Source of the DNA: Acidimicrobiales bacterium
Lineage (GTDB): Bacteria > Actinomycetota > Acidimicrobiia > Acidimicrobiales > Bog-793
DNA length: 64,000 nt
Assembly (NCBI GenBank): GCA_035294085.1
Contig: DATGLP010000023.1
Location: 62,001 to 126,000 of the forward strand
Reading direction: 5' to 3'
A model generated the notes under the pieces. That model was not told the origin of the DNA, ran no database searches, and saw only the letters and a list, made by a program, of their open reading frames with translations. The first letter of the stretch is position 1, and each line of letters opens with the position of its first letter. Position numbers and translations under genes: made by a program. This document shows, in pieces, positions 48,159 to 55,928 of this stretch.

Positions 48159-49427
48159 ATGACCGTCCGCTCGCTCGCCGCAGCCGACTCGGGCATCTCG
48201 ACGATGCAGACGATGATCGACACGATCGGCGACAACGTCGCGAACGCCAACACGACCGGCTACAAGGCCACCACCCCCCAGTTCGAGGACGTGCTCACCG
48301 AGCAGCTCCAGCCGGCGAGCGGCGCCTCGGGGGGTCTGTCGAGCACGAACCCCGCGGCCGTCGGCGCGGGCGTCCAGGTGGCTGCGATGAACACCGACTT
48401 CAGCGAGGGCTCGATCGTCCAGACCGGCGTCCCCTCGGACGTCGCCATCCAGGGGAACGGCTTCTTCGTGATCTCGAGCGCCGGCCAGACCTACTACACG
48501 CGCGACGGCGCCTTCCAGCTCGACGTGAACGGCACGCTCGAGACCGCGAGCGGCGCGCAGGTCCTCGGCTGGGCGCCGGGGAAGCCGACGACCGGGCCGA
48601 CCGGGCCGCTCTCCATCCCGGCGGGGCTCACGAGCCCGCCGCAGGAGACGGCGAACGTCACCCTCGCGGGGAACGTCGACGCCGGCGCGGCCTCCCCGGT
48701 GACGGCGACCTCGACGCTCTACGACGCCCAGGGCAACACCGTCCCCCTCACGCTCACCTTCACCCCGACGGGCAGCGCGAACCAGTGGCTCCTGCAGGCA
48801 TCGCTCGCCGGCTCGAACCTGTTCGCTACCGGCGTGGTCCTCACCTTCGACTCGAGCGGCCAGCTCGCCTCGTACTCGGTGGACGGCGGTCCGACGACGC
48901 CGGTCGGGGCGGGTGGCGCGTCGGTCGCGTCGACGAGGGCGCTCCCCGCCGGCTACCAGTGGAACGAGTCGGCGATCAACTTCGTGCTGCCCGCGCCCTC
49001 GTCGCCGGCGGCGCTGACCCAGTTCGCCCAGGGCTCCACGGTCGCGGTCGGCGAGCAGGACGGCTACGGGGCGGGCACCATCGAGTCGTACTCGATCGGC
49101 GCCACCGGGACGATCACCGGTGCCTTCACCAACGGCCAGACCCAGCAGCTCGGCACGATCGCACTCGCGACCTTCACGAACCCCTCCGGCCTCGAGAACA
49201 ACGGGAACCTCGAGTACCAGGAGACCGCGGCCTCCGGCCGACCCCTCGTCGGCACGGCCGGGACCGGCGGGCGGGGCACCCTGCTCGGCGGAGCGCTCGA
49301 GCAGTCGAACGTCCAGCTCGCGAGCCAGCTGACGAGCCTCATCGAGGCGCAGACCGACTACGAGGCCGACACGAAGGTGATCGCGACGACCCAGACCGTC
49401 CTCCAGGCCCTCGTGACGAACGCGTGA
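48159..49427 (+). CDS. flgE: Flagellar hook protein FlgE
   Basis: 422 residues. MIDTIGDNVANANTTGYKAT at the N-terminus, DVAIQGNGFFVISSAGQTYYTRDGAF, and C-terminal ASQLTSLIEAQTDYEADTKVI are hook-protein signatures. Last gene of the flgB operon. It is the only FlgE/F/G family member in the window. Confidence 0.94.
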   Translation: MTVRSLAAADSGISTMQTMIDTIGDNVANANTTGYKATTPQFEDVLTEQLQPASGASGGLSSTNPAAVGAGVQVAAMNTDFSEGSIVQTGVPSDVAIQGNGFFVISSAGQTYYTRDGAFQLDVNGTLETASGAQVLGWAPGKPTTGPTGPLSIPAGLTSPPQETANVTLAGNVDAGAASPVTATSTLYDAQGNTVPLTLTFTPTGSANQWLLQASLAGSNLFATGVVLTFDSSGQLASYSVDGGPTTPVGAGGASVASTRALPAGYQWNESAINFVLPAPSSPAALTQFAQGSTVAVGEQDGYGAGTIESYSIGATGTITGAFTNGQTQQLGTIALATFTNPSGLENNGNLEYQETAASGRPLVGTAGTGGRGTLLGGALEQSNVQLASQLTSLIEAQTDYEADTKVIATTQTVLQALVTNA

Positions 49428-49471
49428 GCAGGCCAGGCACGGCTGGGGGACCCCGTTGCACCTCCACCAGC

Positions 49472-49498
49472 TAAAGCGAGCGGCGCTCGACGTCGTTA
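49472..49498 (+). promoter_or_regulatory. Sigma-28-like promoter of the flbD-flhB operon
   Basis: TAAA (49472-49475), 15 bases, CGTCGTTA (49491-49498), then GG. Lies in the 158-base gap after flgE; the -10 ends 87 bases before flbD. Confidence 0.68.
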
Positions 49499-49548
49499 GG
49501 CAGGCACGGCCGGCGCTCGCTGTGCGCTCGGCCGCCCGAGGAGAGGCG

Positions 49549-49567
49549 CCGGATCGCCCCGATCCGG
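49549..49567 (+). promoter_or_regulatory. Hairpin in the flbD leader
   Basis: Perfect stem CCGGATCG / CGATCCGG with loop CCC, followed by CCGGAGG, the likely ribosome-binding site of flbD. GGA occurs in both stem and Shine-Dalgarno, so it could be another CsrA target (inference). Confidence 0.45.
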
Positions 49568-49585
49568 ACCGGAGGCGCTCAGGGC

Positions 49586-49873
49586 GTGATCGTCGTTACG
49601 AAGCTCGACGGCAAGCGGATGGCGCTCAGCACCGACCGGATCGAGCGCGTCGAGCACAACGACACCTCCGACTCGACGAACATCCACCTCATCGGGGGGT
49701 CCACGCTCATCGTGGCCGACCCGGTCGACGAGGTCGTCGAGCGGATCGGCGAGGCGAAGGCGCGCACGATCGCCCGGGCGTTCCTCCTCGCCGACGAGAT
49801 GGCACGCGAGCGCGACCACCCAGCACGGGCCTCGGCGCTGCGCGTGCTGCACGACGGCGAGGAGGTGCCGTGA
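49586..49873 (+). CDS. flbD: FlbD family flagellar protein
   Basis: 95 residues. MIVVTKLDGKRMALSTDRIERVE and STNIHLIGGSTLIVADPVDEVVERI match the small FlbD/YlzI family found ahead of motA in spirochaetes and Gram-positives. Exact role unclear. GTG start; its stop overlaps motA. Confidence 0.85.
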   Translation: MIVVTKLDGKRMALSTDRIERVEHNDTSDSTNIHLIGGSTLIVADPVDEVVERIGEAKARTIARAFLLADEMARERDHPARASALRVLHDGEEVP

Positions 49874-50643
49874 CCCCCGCCGGCATCGTCCTCGCGCTCG
49901 CCGCGCTCTTCGTCGCGATGGTGATGGGGGGCGGCAAGCCAGCCTCGATCATCGACGTGTCCTCGCTCATCCTCGTCTTCGGCGGGACGATCGGCGCCAC
50001 GCTCGCCGGGATGACGCGCAAGGAGGCACGCCGGCTCCCGCGCGTGCTCGCGGTGGCGATGCGCAGACAGCGCGGCCGCGACCCCGTAGCGTTCACGAAC
50101 CACCTCCTCGAGCTGGCGCGCGAGGCGCGCACCGGCGGGATGAAGGTCATCGAGGCGGAGCTGCCCGAGGCGAAGAGCGACCCGTTCACCCGCACCGGCG
50201 TCGAGCTCATCGCCACGACCTCCGACCCCGAGCGCGTGCGCGCCGTCCTCGAGGCCGAGGTGCTCGGGATGCTCGAGCGCCACCGCGCCGGCTACAAGGC
50301 CTTCCAGGACATGGCCGGCTTCGCGCCGACGATCGGCATCCTCGGGACCGTCGTCGGCCTCGTGCACGTCCTCGGCAGCCTGACCTCGCCCGGCCGCCTC
50401 GGCCCGGCGATCGCAACCGCCTTCACCGCGACCCTGTGGGGCGTGCTGTCGGCGAACATCTTCTGGCTGCCGATCGCCAACAAGCTGAGGCACCTCTCGC
50501 AGAACGAGCAGGCGTACAAGGAGCTCGTCATCGAGGGCCTGCTCGCCGTCCAGGAGGGACTGTCCGGCCCGCAGCTTCGCGACCGGCTCGAGCCCTTCCT
50601 CGCCCCGCACGAGCGCCCCTCCGAGCGCGCGGAGGCGGCGTGA
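49870..50643 (+). CDS. motA: Flagellar motor stator protein MotA
   Basis: 257 residues, four membrane segments. GKPASIIDVSSLILVFGGTIGATLAG at the start and AGFAPTIGILGTVVGLVHVL with the conserved Pro residues of the torque/ion path. The cytoplasmic loop carries charged residues for FliG contact. Ion-conducting stator with MotB. Confidence 0.93.
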   Translation: MTPAGIVLALAALFVAMVMGGGKPASIIDVSSLILVFGGTIGATLAGMTRKEARRLPRVLAVAMRRQRGRDPVAFTNHLLELAREARTGGMKVIEAELPEAKSDPFTRTGVELIATTSDPERVRAVLEAEVLGMLERHRAGYKAFQDMAGFAPTIGILGTVVGLVHVLGSLTSPGRLGPAIATAFTATLWGVLSANIFWLPIANKLRHLSQNEQAYKELVIEGLLAVQEGLSGPQLRDRLEPFLAPHERPSERAEAA

Positions 50644-51368
50644 TGCGACGGACGCCCGAGCCCGGCCACGAGGGCCCCGCCGGCATGGAGCGGTGGCTGC
50701 TCACCTACTCGGACATGATCACGCTGCTCCTCGTGCTCTTCATCGTCCTCTACGCCCTGTCGAGCCTCAACCACGTGAAGTACGCGCAGTTCGAGCGGGG
50801 GGTCGCGACGTCGTTCAACGACGGCCCCGCCCAGCCGTCCTCGGCGCGCACGCGCCCGAGCCCGACCACCGGGCGCGAGGAGGTGCTCGCCGGCGAGGCC
50901 TCGCTGCGGCGCCTCGAGGCGGAGCTGCGCGCCGCGCTGCGGCGCGCCGGGCTGCTCCAGGACACGACGATCTCGATCGGCCCCCTCGGCCTCACGGTGG
51001 GGCTCGTGACCGAGAAGACCTTCTACTCGATCGACTCGGCGTCCCTGTCGACCCTCGGCGACCGCATCGTCGACGTCGCGGCGCACGTGCTCCGCCGCTA
51101 CCGCAACCCGATCAGCGTCGACGGCTACACCGACAACGAGCCGATCCTCGGGGGGCCGTTCCAGACGAACTGGCAGCTGTCCGCCCAGCGCGCGGTGAAC
51201 GTCGTCCAGCGTCTCCAGGCCGACCGAGTCCGGCCGAGCCAGCTGTACGCCGTGGGCTTCGGCCAGTACCACCCGAGCGTGCCGAACAACTCGGCGCGCC
51301 ACCGCGCCGAGAACCGGCGCGTCGACATCGTCGTCTCGCGCCCCGGCCAGAAGGTGACCATCTCGTGA
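50643..51368 (+). CDS. motB: Flagellar motor stator protein MotB
   Basis: 241 residues. One membrane segment after WLLTYSD, with Asp24 as the ion-binding residue; a linker/plug region; then an OmpA-like peptidoglycan-binding domain (SVDGYTDNEPI, NWQLSAQRAVNVVQRL, NRRVDIVV). The sequence around Asp24 (YSDMITLLLVLFIVLY) does not settle H+ versus Na+. Confidence 0.93.
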   Translation: MRRTPEPGHEGPAGMERWLLTYSDMITLLLVLFIVLYALSSLNHVKYAQFERGVATSFNDGPAQPSSARTRPSPTTGREEVLAGEASLRRLEAELRAALRRAGLLQDTTISIGPLGLTVGLVTEKTFYSIDSASLSTLGDRIVDVAAHVLRRYRNPISVDGYTDNEPILGGPFQTNWQLSAQRAVNVVQRLQADRVRPSQLYAVGFGQYHPSVPNNSARHRAENRRVDIVVSRPGQKVTIS

Positions 51369-52237
51369 GCCCGATCCGCTCCCACGACTTCCGCCACGCC
51401 GAGACCATCGACCGCGCCTACCTGCGCACCTTGAACGCGATCTTCGACGCGTTCGCCCGCCACGCCTCGATCGACCTGTCGACCCAGACGCGCCACGCCT
51501 GCGAGCTCGCCTTCGAGTCCCTCGCGGAGCGACCGTGGCGCGACGCCGGCCTCCTCGTCGGCGAGCGGCCCTACGTCGTGACGTTCGGCGCGCACCCGCT
51601 CCCCGGGCAGGGCGCGCTCATCCTGCCCGTCGAGGCGGCGATGCGCATCCTCGAGCTGCGCCTCGGCGGCGGCGACAGCGCCCCCTACGACGGGCACCTC
51701 GAGCCGACCGAGACCGACTACGGCCTGCTCGGCCCCGTCTTCCAGAGCCTGCTCGACGAGCTCGCCCGGTCGATGGCGCGCGCCGTCCCCATCCACGCCA
51801 GGGTGGTCAACCAGGAGAGCAGCCTCCAGTTCGTCCAGTTCGCGAGCCCCGCCGAGATGTGCCTGTGGGCGAGCTTCAGCCTCCACACCGGTGGCGACGA
51901 GCCGGCCGCCTGCCAGGTGTGCCTGCCCTTCCCCGCCGTTCGCCAGCTCGTCGACCTCCTGCGCGAGGCCAGCCGACCCCCCGAGGACACCGGCGGCGAC
52001 GCGATCGCGCAGGCCGTGCTGCGCGTCCCGATCGAGGTCCGCCTCGAGGTCCCCCCCGTCGAGCTCGCGCCCCTCGAGGCTGCCGCCCTCCAGCCGGGAG
52101 ACGTCGTGCCCCTCCACCACCCGAAGGACCGCCCCTTCGACGTGCGCGCCGGCAACGTCCTCGTCGCGCGGGCGCGGCCCGGGCGCGTCGGCTCGAAGGT
52201 CGTCTGCTCGATCGTCGAGGAGGTGAGCCCCGCGTGA
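51365..52237 (+). CDS. fliM: Flagellar motor switch protein FliM, lacking the CheY-binding N-terminus
   Basis: 290 residues. Begins SPIRSHDFRHAETIDRAYLRT, which aligns with the start of the folded middle domain (YDFRRPDKFSKEQLRTL in other species); the roughly 40-residue leader with the EIDALL CheY-binding peptide is absent, and the frame upstream, inside motB, does not encode it. The middle domain and C-terminal SpoA-like domain (VQPGDVVPL-like ALQPGDVVPLHHP) are present. GTG start overlapping the motB stop. Confidence 0.88.
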   Translation: MSPIRSHDFRHAETIDRAYLRTLNAIFDAFARHASIDLSTQTRHACELAFESLAERPWRDAGLLVGERPYVVTFGAHPLPGQGALILPVEAAMRILELRLGGGDSAPYDGHLEPTETDYGLLGPVFQSLLDELARSMARAVPIHARVVNQESSLQFVQFASPAEMCLWASFSLHTGGDEPAACQVCLPFPAVRQLVDLLREASRPPEDTGGDAIAQAVLRVPIEVRLEVPPVELAPLEAAALQPGDVVPLHHPKDRPFDVRAGNVLVARARPGRVGSKVVCSIVEEVSPA

Positions 52238-52545
52238 GCGTTCCGTTCGAGGAGCCGGGGGAGGCCGAGGTCGTGCTCGGCGGCGACGAGGCCTGGGAGC
52301 GCAGGCTGGCGCGCCTGAGCGACGTGCCGCTGCGCATCTCGGTGCAGATCGGCCAGACGAAGCTGCCCATCGCCCAGGTGCTCCAGCTGCGCGAGGGGCA
52401 CGTGATCGAGCTCGACCGCCAGGTCGGCGCGCCGGTCGACGTCGTCGCCAACGAGCACGTCGTCATCGCCCGCGGCGAGGTCGTCGAGGTCGACGACGAG
52501 TACGGGGTGCGGATCACCGAGATCGTCGCCGGAGCGCTCGAGTAG
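52234..52545 (+). CDS. fliN: Flagellar motor switch protein FliN
   Basis: 103 residues, one SpoA domain: LSDVPLRISVQIGQTKLPIAQ, LREGHVIELDRQVGAPVDVVAN and ARGEVVEVDDEYGVRITEIV. Forms the lower C-ring with FliM. GTG start overlapping the fliM stop. Confidence 0.93.
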   Translation: MSVPFEEPGEAEVVLGGDEAWERRLARLSDVPLRISVQIGQTKLPIAQVLQLREGHVIELDRQVGAPVDVVANEHVVIARGEVVEVDDEYGVRITEIVAGALE

Positions 52546-52943
52546 TGGCCACCTTCTCCCTGTTCGTGCGCATGCTCGTGGCGCTCGGCGTCACCCTCGG
52601 TCTCCTCTACGCGGTGGCGCGCGTCGCCCGGGCGGCGCAGGGCCGGGGCCTCGGGCGCCGCCACGAGCGCGCGCGCTCGCCGGCCCGCCGGCCACCGATC
52701 GAGGTCCTCGCCCGGCGCGCCCTGTCGCGCTCGAGCGGCATCTCGATCGTGCGCGTCGGCAGGCGCGTCTTCGTCCTCGCCACGGCCCACGAGCGCGTCG
52801 AGTGCCTCGGCGAGCTCCAGCCGGGCGAGCTCGAGGAACAGCTCGGCCAGAGCCCGCCAGGGACGGCGGGCTCGGAGGATCGCCTCCCCTCAGCATGGGA
52901 CGCTGCCATCTCGACGCTCAGGGAGCTGACCGTCCGGCGCTAG
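52545..52943 (+). CDS. fliO: Flagellar biosynthetic protein FliO
   Basis: 132 residues. One N-terminal membrane segment (about 7-27) and a basic cytoplasmic domain with IEVLARRALSRSSGISIVRVGRRVFVLATA, the FliO/FliZ family core. Helps assemble FliP. GTG start shares one base with the fliN TAG. Confidence 0.85.
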   Translation: MATFSLFVRMLVALGVTLGLLYAVARVARAAQGRGLGRRHERARSPARRPPIEVLARRALSRSSGISIVRVGRRVFVLATAHERVECLGELQPGELEEQLGQSPPGTAGSEDRLPSAWDAAISTLRELTVRR

Positions 52944-53011
52944 CCGGGCGGCGCTCGGAGAAGGCGCCCGATGCCACGACACGACGACGCCTCGCCCGCG
53001 GCGGGTCCCCG

Positions 53012-53695
53012 GTGAGCCCCCTCGCGCTCGCCGGGCCGAGCCCGTCGGTCACGATCGACCTGAGGGGCCTGCACAGCCCCTCGACGTCGATCCTCGTCGT
53101 CGTGGCGCTCACCCTGCTCTCGGTGGCGCCCTCGCTGCTCGTCCTGCTCACCGGGTTCACCCGGATCTTCATCGTGCTCGGCCTGACGCGCAACGCCCTC
53201 GGCCTCCAGTCGATCCCGCCGAACCAGGTGCTGGCGGGGATCGCCCTGTTCCTCTCCCTCTTCGTCATGGCCCCGGTGCTCTCGCAGATCAACCACGACG
53301 CCGTCCAGCCCTACCTGCACGGCAAGGTCGACGCCACGACGGCCATCAAGGCGGCCGAGACGCCACTGAAGTCGTGGATGCTGCGCCAGACGCGTGCGAA
53401 CGAGCTCGCCCTGTTCCGCTCGGCCGCGCACGAGCACGGCTCGCCGGCGTCGCTGCCGATGACGACGGTCGTGCCCGCCTTCGTGCTCTCGGAGGTGGAG
53501 AGCGCCTTCGTCATCGGCTTCGTCGTGTTCATCCCCTTTATGGTGATCGACCTCGTCGTCTCGTCGGTCCTCATGTCGATGGGGATGTTCATGCTGCCCC
53601 CCACCCTCGTCTCGCTCCCCTTCAAGATCCTCCTGTTCGTGCTCGTCGACGGCTGGGCGCTCGTGGTGCACACCTTGCTGTCGAGCTTCCACTGA
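53012..53695 (+). CDS. fliP: Flagellar export gate protein FliP
   Basis: 227 residues, four membrane segments. SVAPSLLVLLTGFTRIFIVLG, RQTRANELALF, PAFVLSEVESAFVIGFVVFIPFMVIDLV and MMLPP-like GMFMLPPTLVSLPFKILLFV are highly conserved FliP blocks. The predicted start (GTG 53012) gives no clear signal peptide, unlike many FliP. Confidence 0.94.
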   Translation: MSPLALAGPSPSVTIDLRGLHSPSTSILVVVALTLLSVAPSLLVLLTGFTRIFIVLGLTRNALGLQSIPPNQVLAGIALFLSLFVMAPVLSQINHDAVQPYLHGKVDATTAIKAAETPLKSWMLRQTRANELALFRSAAHEHGSPASLPMTTVVPAFVLSEVESAFVIGFVVFIPFMVIDLVVSSVLMSMGMFMLPPTLVSLPFKILLFVLVDGWALVVHTLLSSFH

Positions 53696-53967
53696 TGAGC
53701 TCCGCGACGGCCGTCAACCTCCTCGCCCAGGCGATCGTCCTCGTGGTGAAGCTCGCCGGGCCGGTCCTCGTCGCGACGCTCGTCGTCGGCCTCACCATCT
53801 CCCTCGTCCAGGCCGTCACCTCGGTGCAGGAGTTCACCCTCACCTTCCTGCCGAAGCTCGTCGCGGTGGCCGCCATCCTCGCCGTCTCGGGCCACTGGAT
53901 GGTGAGCCAGCTCGTCGACTACACGGACCAGCTCTTCCGCTCGATCCCCGCGCTCCTCGGTTCGTGA
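53695..53967 (+). CDS. fliQ: Flagellar export gate protein FliQ
   Basis: 90 residues, two membrane segments: VVKLAGPVLVATLVVGLTIS, then QAVTSVQEFTLTFLPKLVAV and the second hydrophobic helix. Overlaps both fliP and fliR. Confidence 0.93.
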   Translation: MSSATAVNLLAQAIVLVVKLAGPVLVATLVVGLTISLVQAVTSVQEFTLTFLPKLVAVAAILAVSGHWMVSQLVDYTDQLFRSIPALLGS

Positions 53968-54725
53968 CGCTCAACCTCGACGCCGTCGCGCTCGTCGCCT
54001 TCCTCCTCGCGCTCGTGCGCGCCACCGCCTTCCTCCTCGCCTGCCCACCCTTCGCCGGGAGCGCCATCCCGCTCGCGGCGCGCGCCGCGCTCGCGGGCGG
54101 CCTCGCCCTCGCGGCCGTCGGGCCGGCCTCGCGCTCCCCGCTGCCGGCCAGCACCGCCGGCCTCGTCGGCGCCCTCCTCGTCCAGGTGCTCGTCGGCGCG
54201 GCGATGGGCTTCGTCGTCCAGCTCTTCGTCGGGGCGCTCCGGTCCGCTGGCGTGCTCGTCGACCAGTTCTCCGGGCTCAACCTGCCCCCCGCGCTCGACC
54301 CGCTCGGCCTCGACCAGACGCCGGTCATCGGCCAGTGCTACGAGTGGCTGGCGACGGTCCTCGTCTTCTCCAGCGGCGCCGTCCTCCTCCTCGTCCGGGG
54401 GTTCCTCACGAGCTTCCAGGTGGTCTCGACACGGCTGCCCGGTGCCGACGTCGCGCGCCTGCCCGCGGTGCTCGGCGCCGACCTCGTCGGCTTCTTCGCC
54501 GCGTCCGCCGAGGTGGCGGCGCCGGTCGTCGCCGTGCTCCTCGCCGCACAGCTCCTCCTCGGCCTGCTCGCCAAGGCAGCGCCCCAGACGAACGTCTACG
54601 CGCTCGGCTTCGGCCTCCAGCTCCTCGTCGGCCTGAGCGTCCTCGCCGTCTCGCTCGCCGGCGTGCCGGCGGACCTCACGAACCTCCTCGGACGAGGCCT
54701 CGCCCAGCTCTTCGGAGGCGGCTGA
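53964..54725 (+). CDS. fliR: Flagellar export gate protein FliR
   Basis: 253 residues, about six membrane segments. VRATAFLLACPPFAGSAIPL, QVLVGAAMGFVVQLFVGAL and AKAAPQTNVYALGFGLQLLVGL are FliR signatures. Completes the FliPQR gate. GTG start. Confidence 0.93.
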   Translation: MTLNLDAVALVAFLLALVRATAFLLACPPFAGSAIPLAARAALAGGLALAAVGPASRSPLPASTAGLVGALLVQVLVGAAMGFVVQLFVGALRSAGVLVDQFSGLNLPPALDPLGLDQTPVIGQCYEWLATVLVFSSGAVLLLVRGFLTSFQVVSTRLPGADVARLPAVLGADLVGFFAASAEVAAPVVAVLLAAQLLLGLLAKAAPQTNVYALGFGLQLLVGLSVLAVSLAGVPADLTNLLGRGLAQLFGGG

Positions 54726-55810
54726 TGGCAGCCGGCGAGGTGCGCAGCGAGAGGCCCACGCCCAAGCGCCGGTCGGAGGCCCGGCGCCAGGGGCGCGTCG
54801 CGCGCTCGGCCGAGCTCGCCTCCTGGCTCACGCTGCTCGTCCTCGCCTGGGCGCTGCCGGCCCTCGGCGGCCGCGCCTGGTCCCTCGCGGCGGGGCTCGC
54901 CGCGAGCCTGACCGCGGCGGCCGGAGCTGCGGACCCGGGCCAGGCGCTCGCGCTCCTCGCCCGAGGCCTGTGGACCTTCCTCGCGGCGAGCCTCCCGATC
55001 GTCGCCGCGGTCGCTGCGGCCGGCCTCGCGGCGAACCTGGCGCAGGTCGGCTTCCACCTGTCGCCGGGGGCGCTCGGCTTCCGCCTCGTGCGCGTCAGCC
55101 CGAGCGCGGGGCTGCGGCGGATCGCCTCGAGCGCGGGGCTCTTCGGCCTGGCGCTCGGCGCGGCCCGCCTCGCGCTGCTCGCCGCCGCCGGCTACGCGAC
55201 CGTGCGCCGCCTGGTCGCCGAGCTGCTCGCCCCCGGCACCCTCCCACTCGCCACGACCGTCACGCTCGGGGGGGCCGGCCTGCTCGCACTGGTGCGCGAG
55301 GTCGCGGTCGCCGCCCTCGTCCTCGCCTTCGCCGACTACGCCTTCCAGCGGCACCGCCACCAGGCGTCGCTCAAGATGACCAGGGAGGAGGTGCGGCGCG
55401 AGGCGCGCGAGACGGAGCTCGCCCCCGAGGTGCGACGCGCGCTGCGCCGCCGGCGACGGGGTCTCACGCGCCTGCAGCTGCTCGCCGCGGCGGCGAACGC
55501 CGACGTCGTGGTCGTGAACCCGACCCACTACGCCGCCGCGCTCGCCTACGACCGCACGCGCGACGTCGCCCCCCGCCTCGTCGCCAAGGGCGCCGACGAG
55601 CTCGCGCTCGCCCTCAAGGCCGCGGCCGTCGAGCACGGGGTGGCGGTCGTCGAGGACCGAGGGCTCGCGCGGGCGCTGCACGACGCGTGCGAGGTGGGCG
55701 ACCTCGTCCCCCCGCGGCTGTACGAGGCGGTGGCCCGCCTCCTCGCCTTCGTCTACCGGCTCTCGCCCGCAGCGCGCGCCCTCGTCGAGGTCCACCACCT
55801 CGCCGCCTAG
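54725..55810 (+). CDS. flhB: Flagellar export protein FlhB
   Basis: 361 residues. N-terminal KRRSEARRQGRVARSAE, four membrane segments, and a cytoplasmic domain with the self-cleavage motif Asn265-Pro-Thr-His268 (VVVVNPTHYAAALAY). Controls the switch from hook to filament export with FliK. Last gene of the flbD operon. Confidence 0.95.
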   Translation: MAAGEVRSERPTPKRRSEARRQGRVARSAELASWLTLLVLAWALPALGGRAWSLAAGLAASLTAAAGAADPGQALALLARGLWTFLAASLPIVAAVAAAGLAANLAQVGFHLSPGALGFRLVRVSPSAGLRRIASSAGLFGLALGAARLALLAAAGYATVRRLVAELLAPGTLPLATTVTLGGAGLLALVREVAVAALVLAFADYAFQRHRHQASLKMTREEVRREARETELAPEVRRALRRRRRGLTRLQLLAAAANADVVVVNPTHYAAALAYDRTRDVAPRLVAKGADELALALKAAAVEHGVAVVEDRGLARALHDACEVGDLVPPRLYEAVARLLAFVYRLSPAARALVEVHHLAA

Positions 55811-55821
55811 CGCCGCCGGAC

Positions 55822-55848
55822 TCAACACCGCGGGTGCCGCGGCCGTTA
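55822..55848 (+). promoter_or_regulatory. Sigma-28-like promoter of the flhA operon
   Basis: TCAA (55822-55825), 15 bases, GGCCGTTA (55841-55848), then GC. In the 118-base gap between flhB and flhA; the -10 ends 80 bases before the flhA GTG. Confidence 0.65.
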
Positions 55849-55928
55849 GCACCGTGAGCCAGGACGGCGGTTGAGGTCACGGAGCGACCTTCGAGCGCGG
55901 CGGCGGACGCCGCCGGGAGGCGAGGAGC

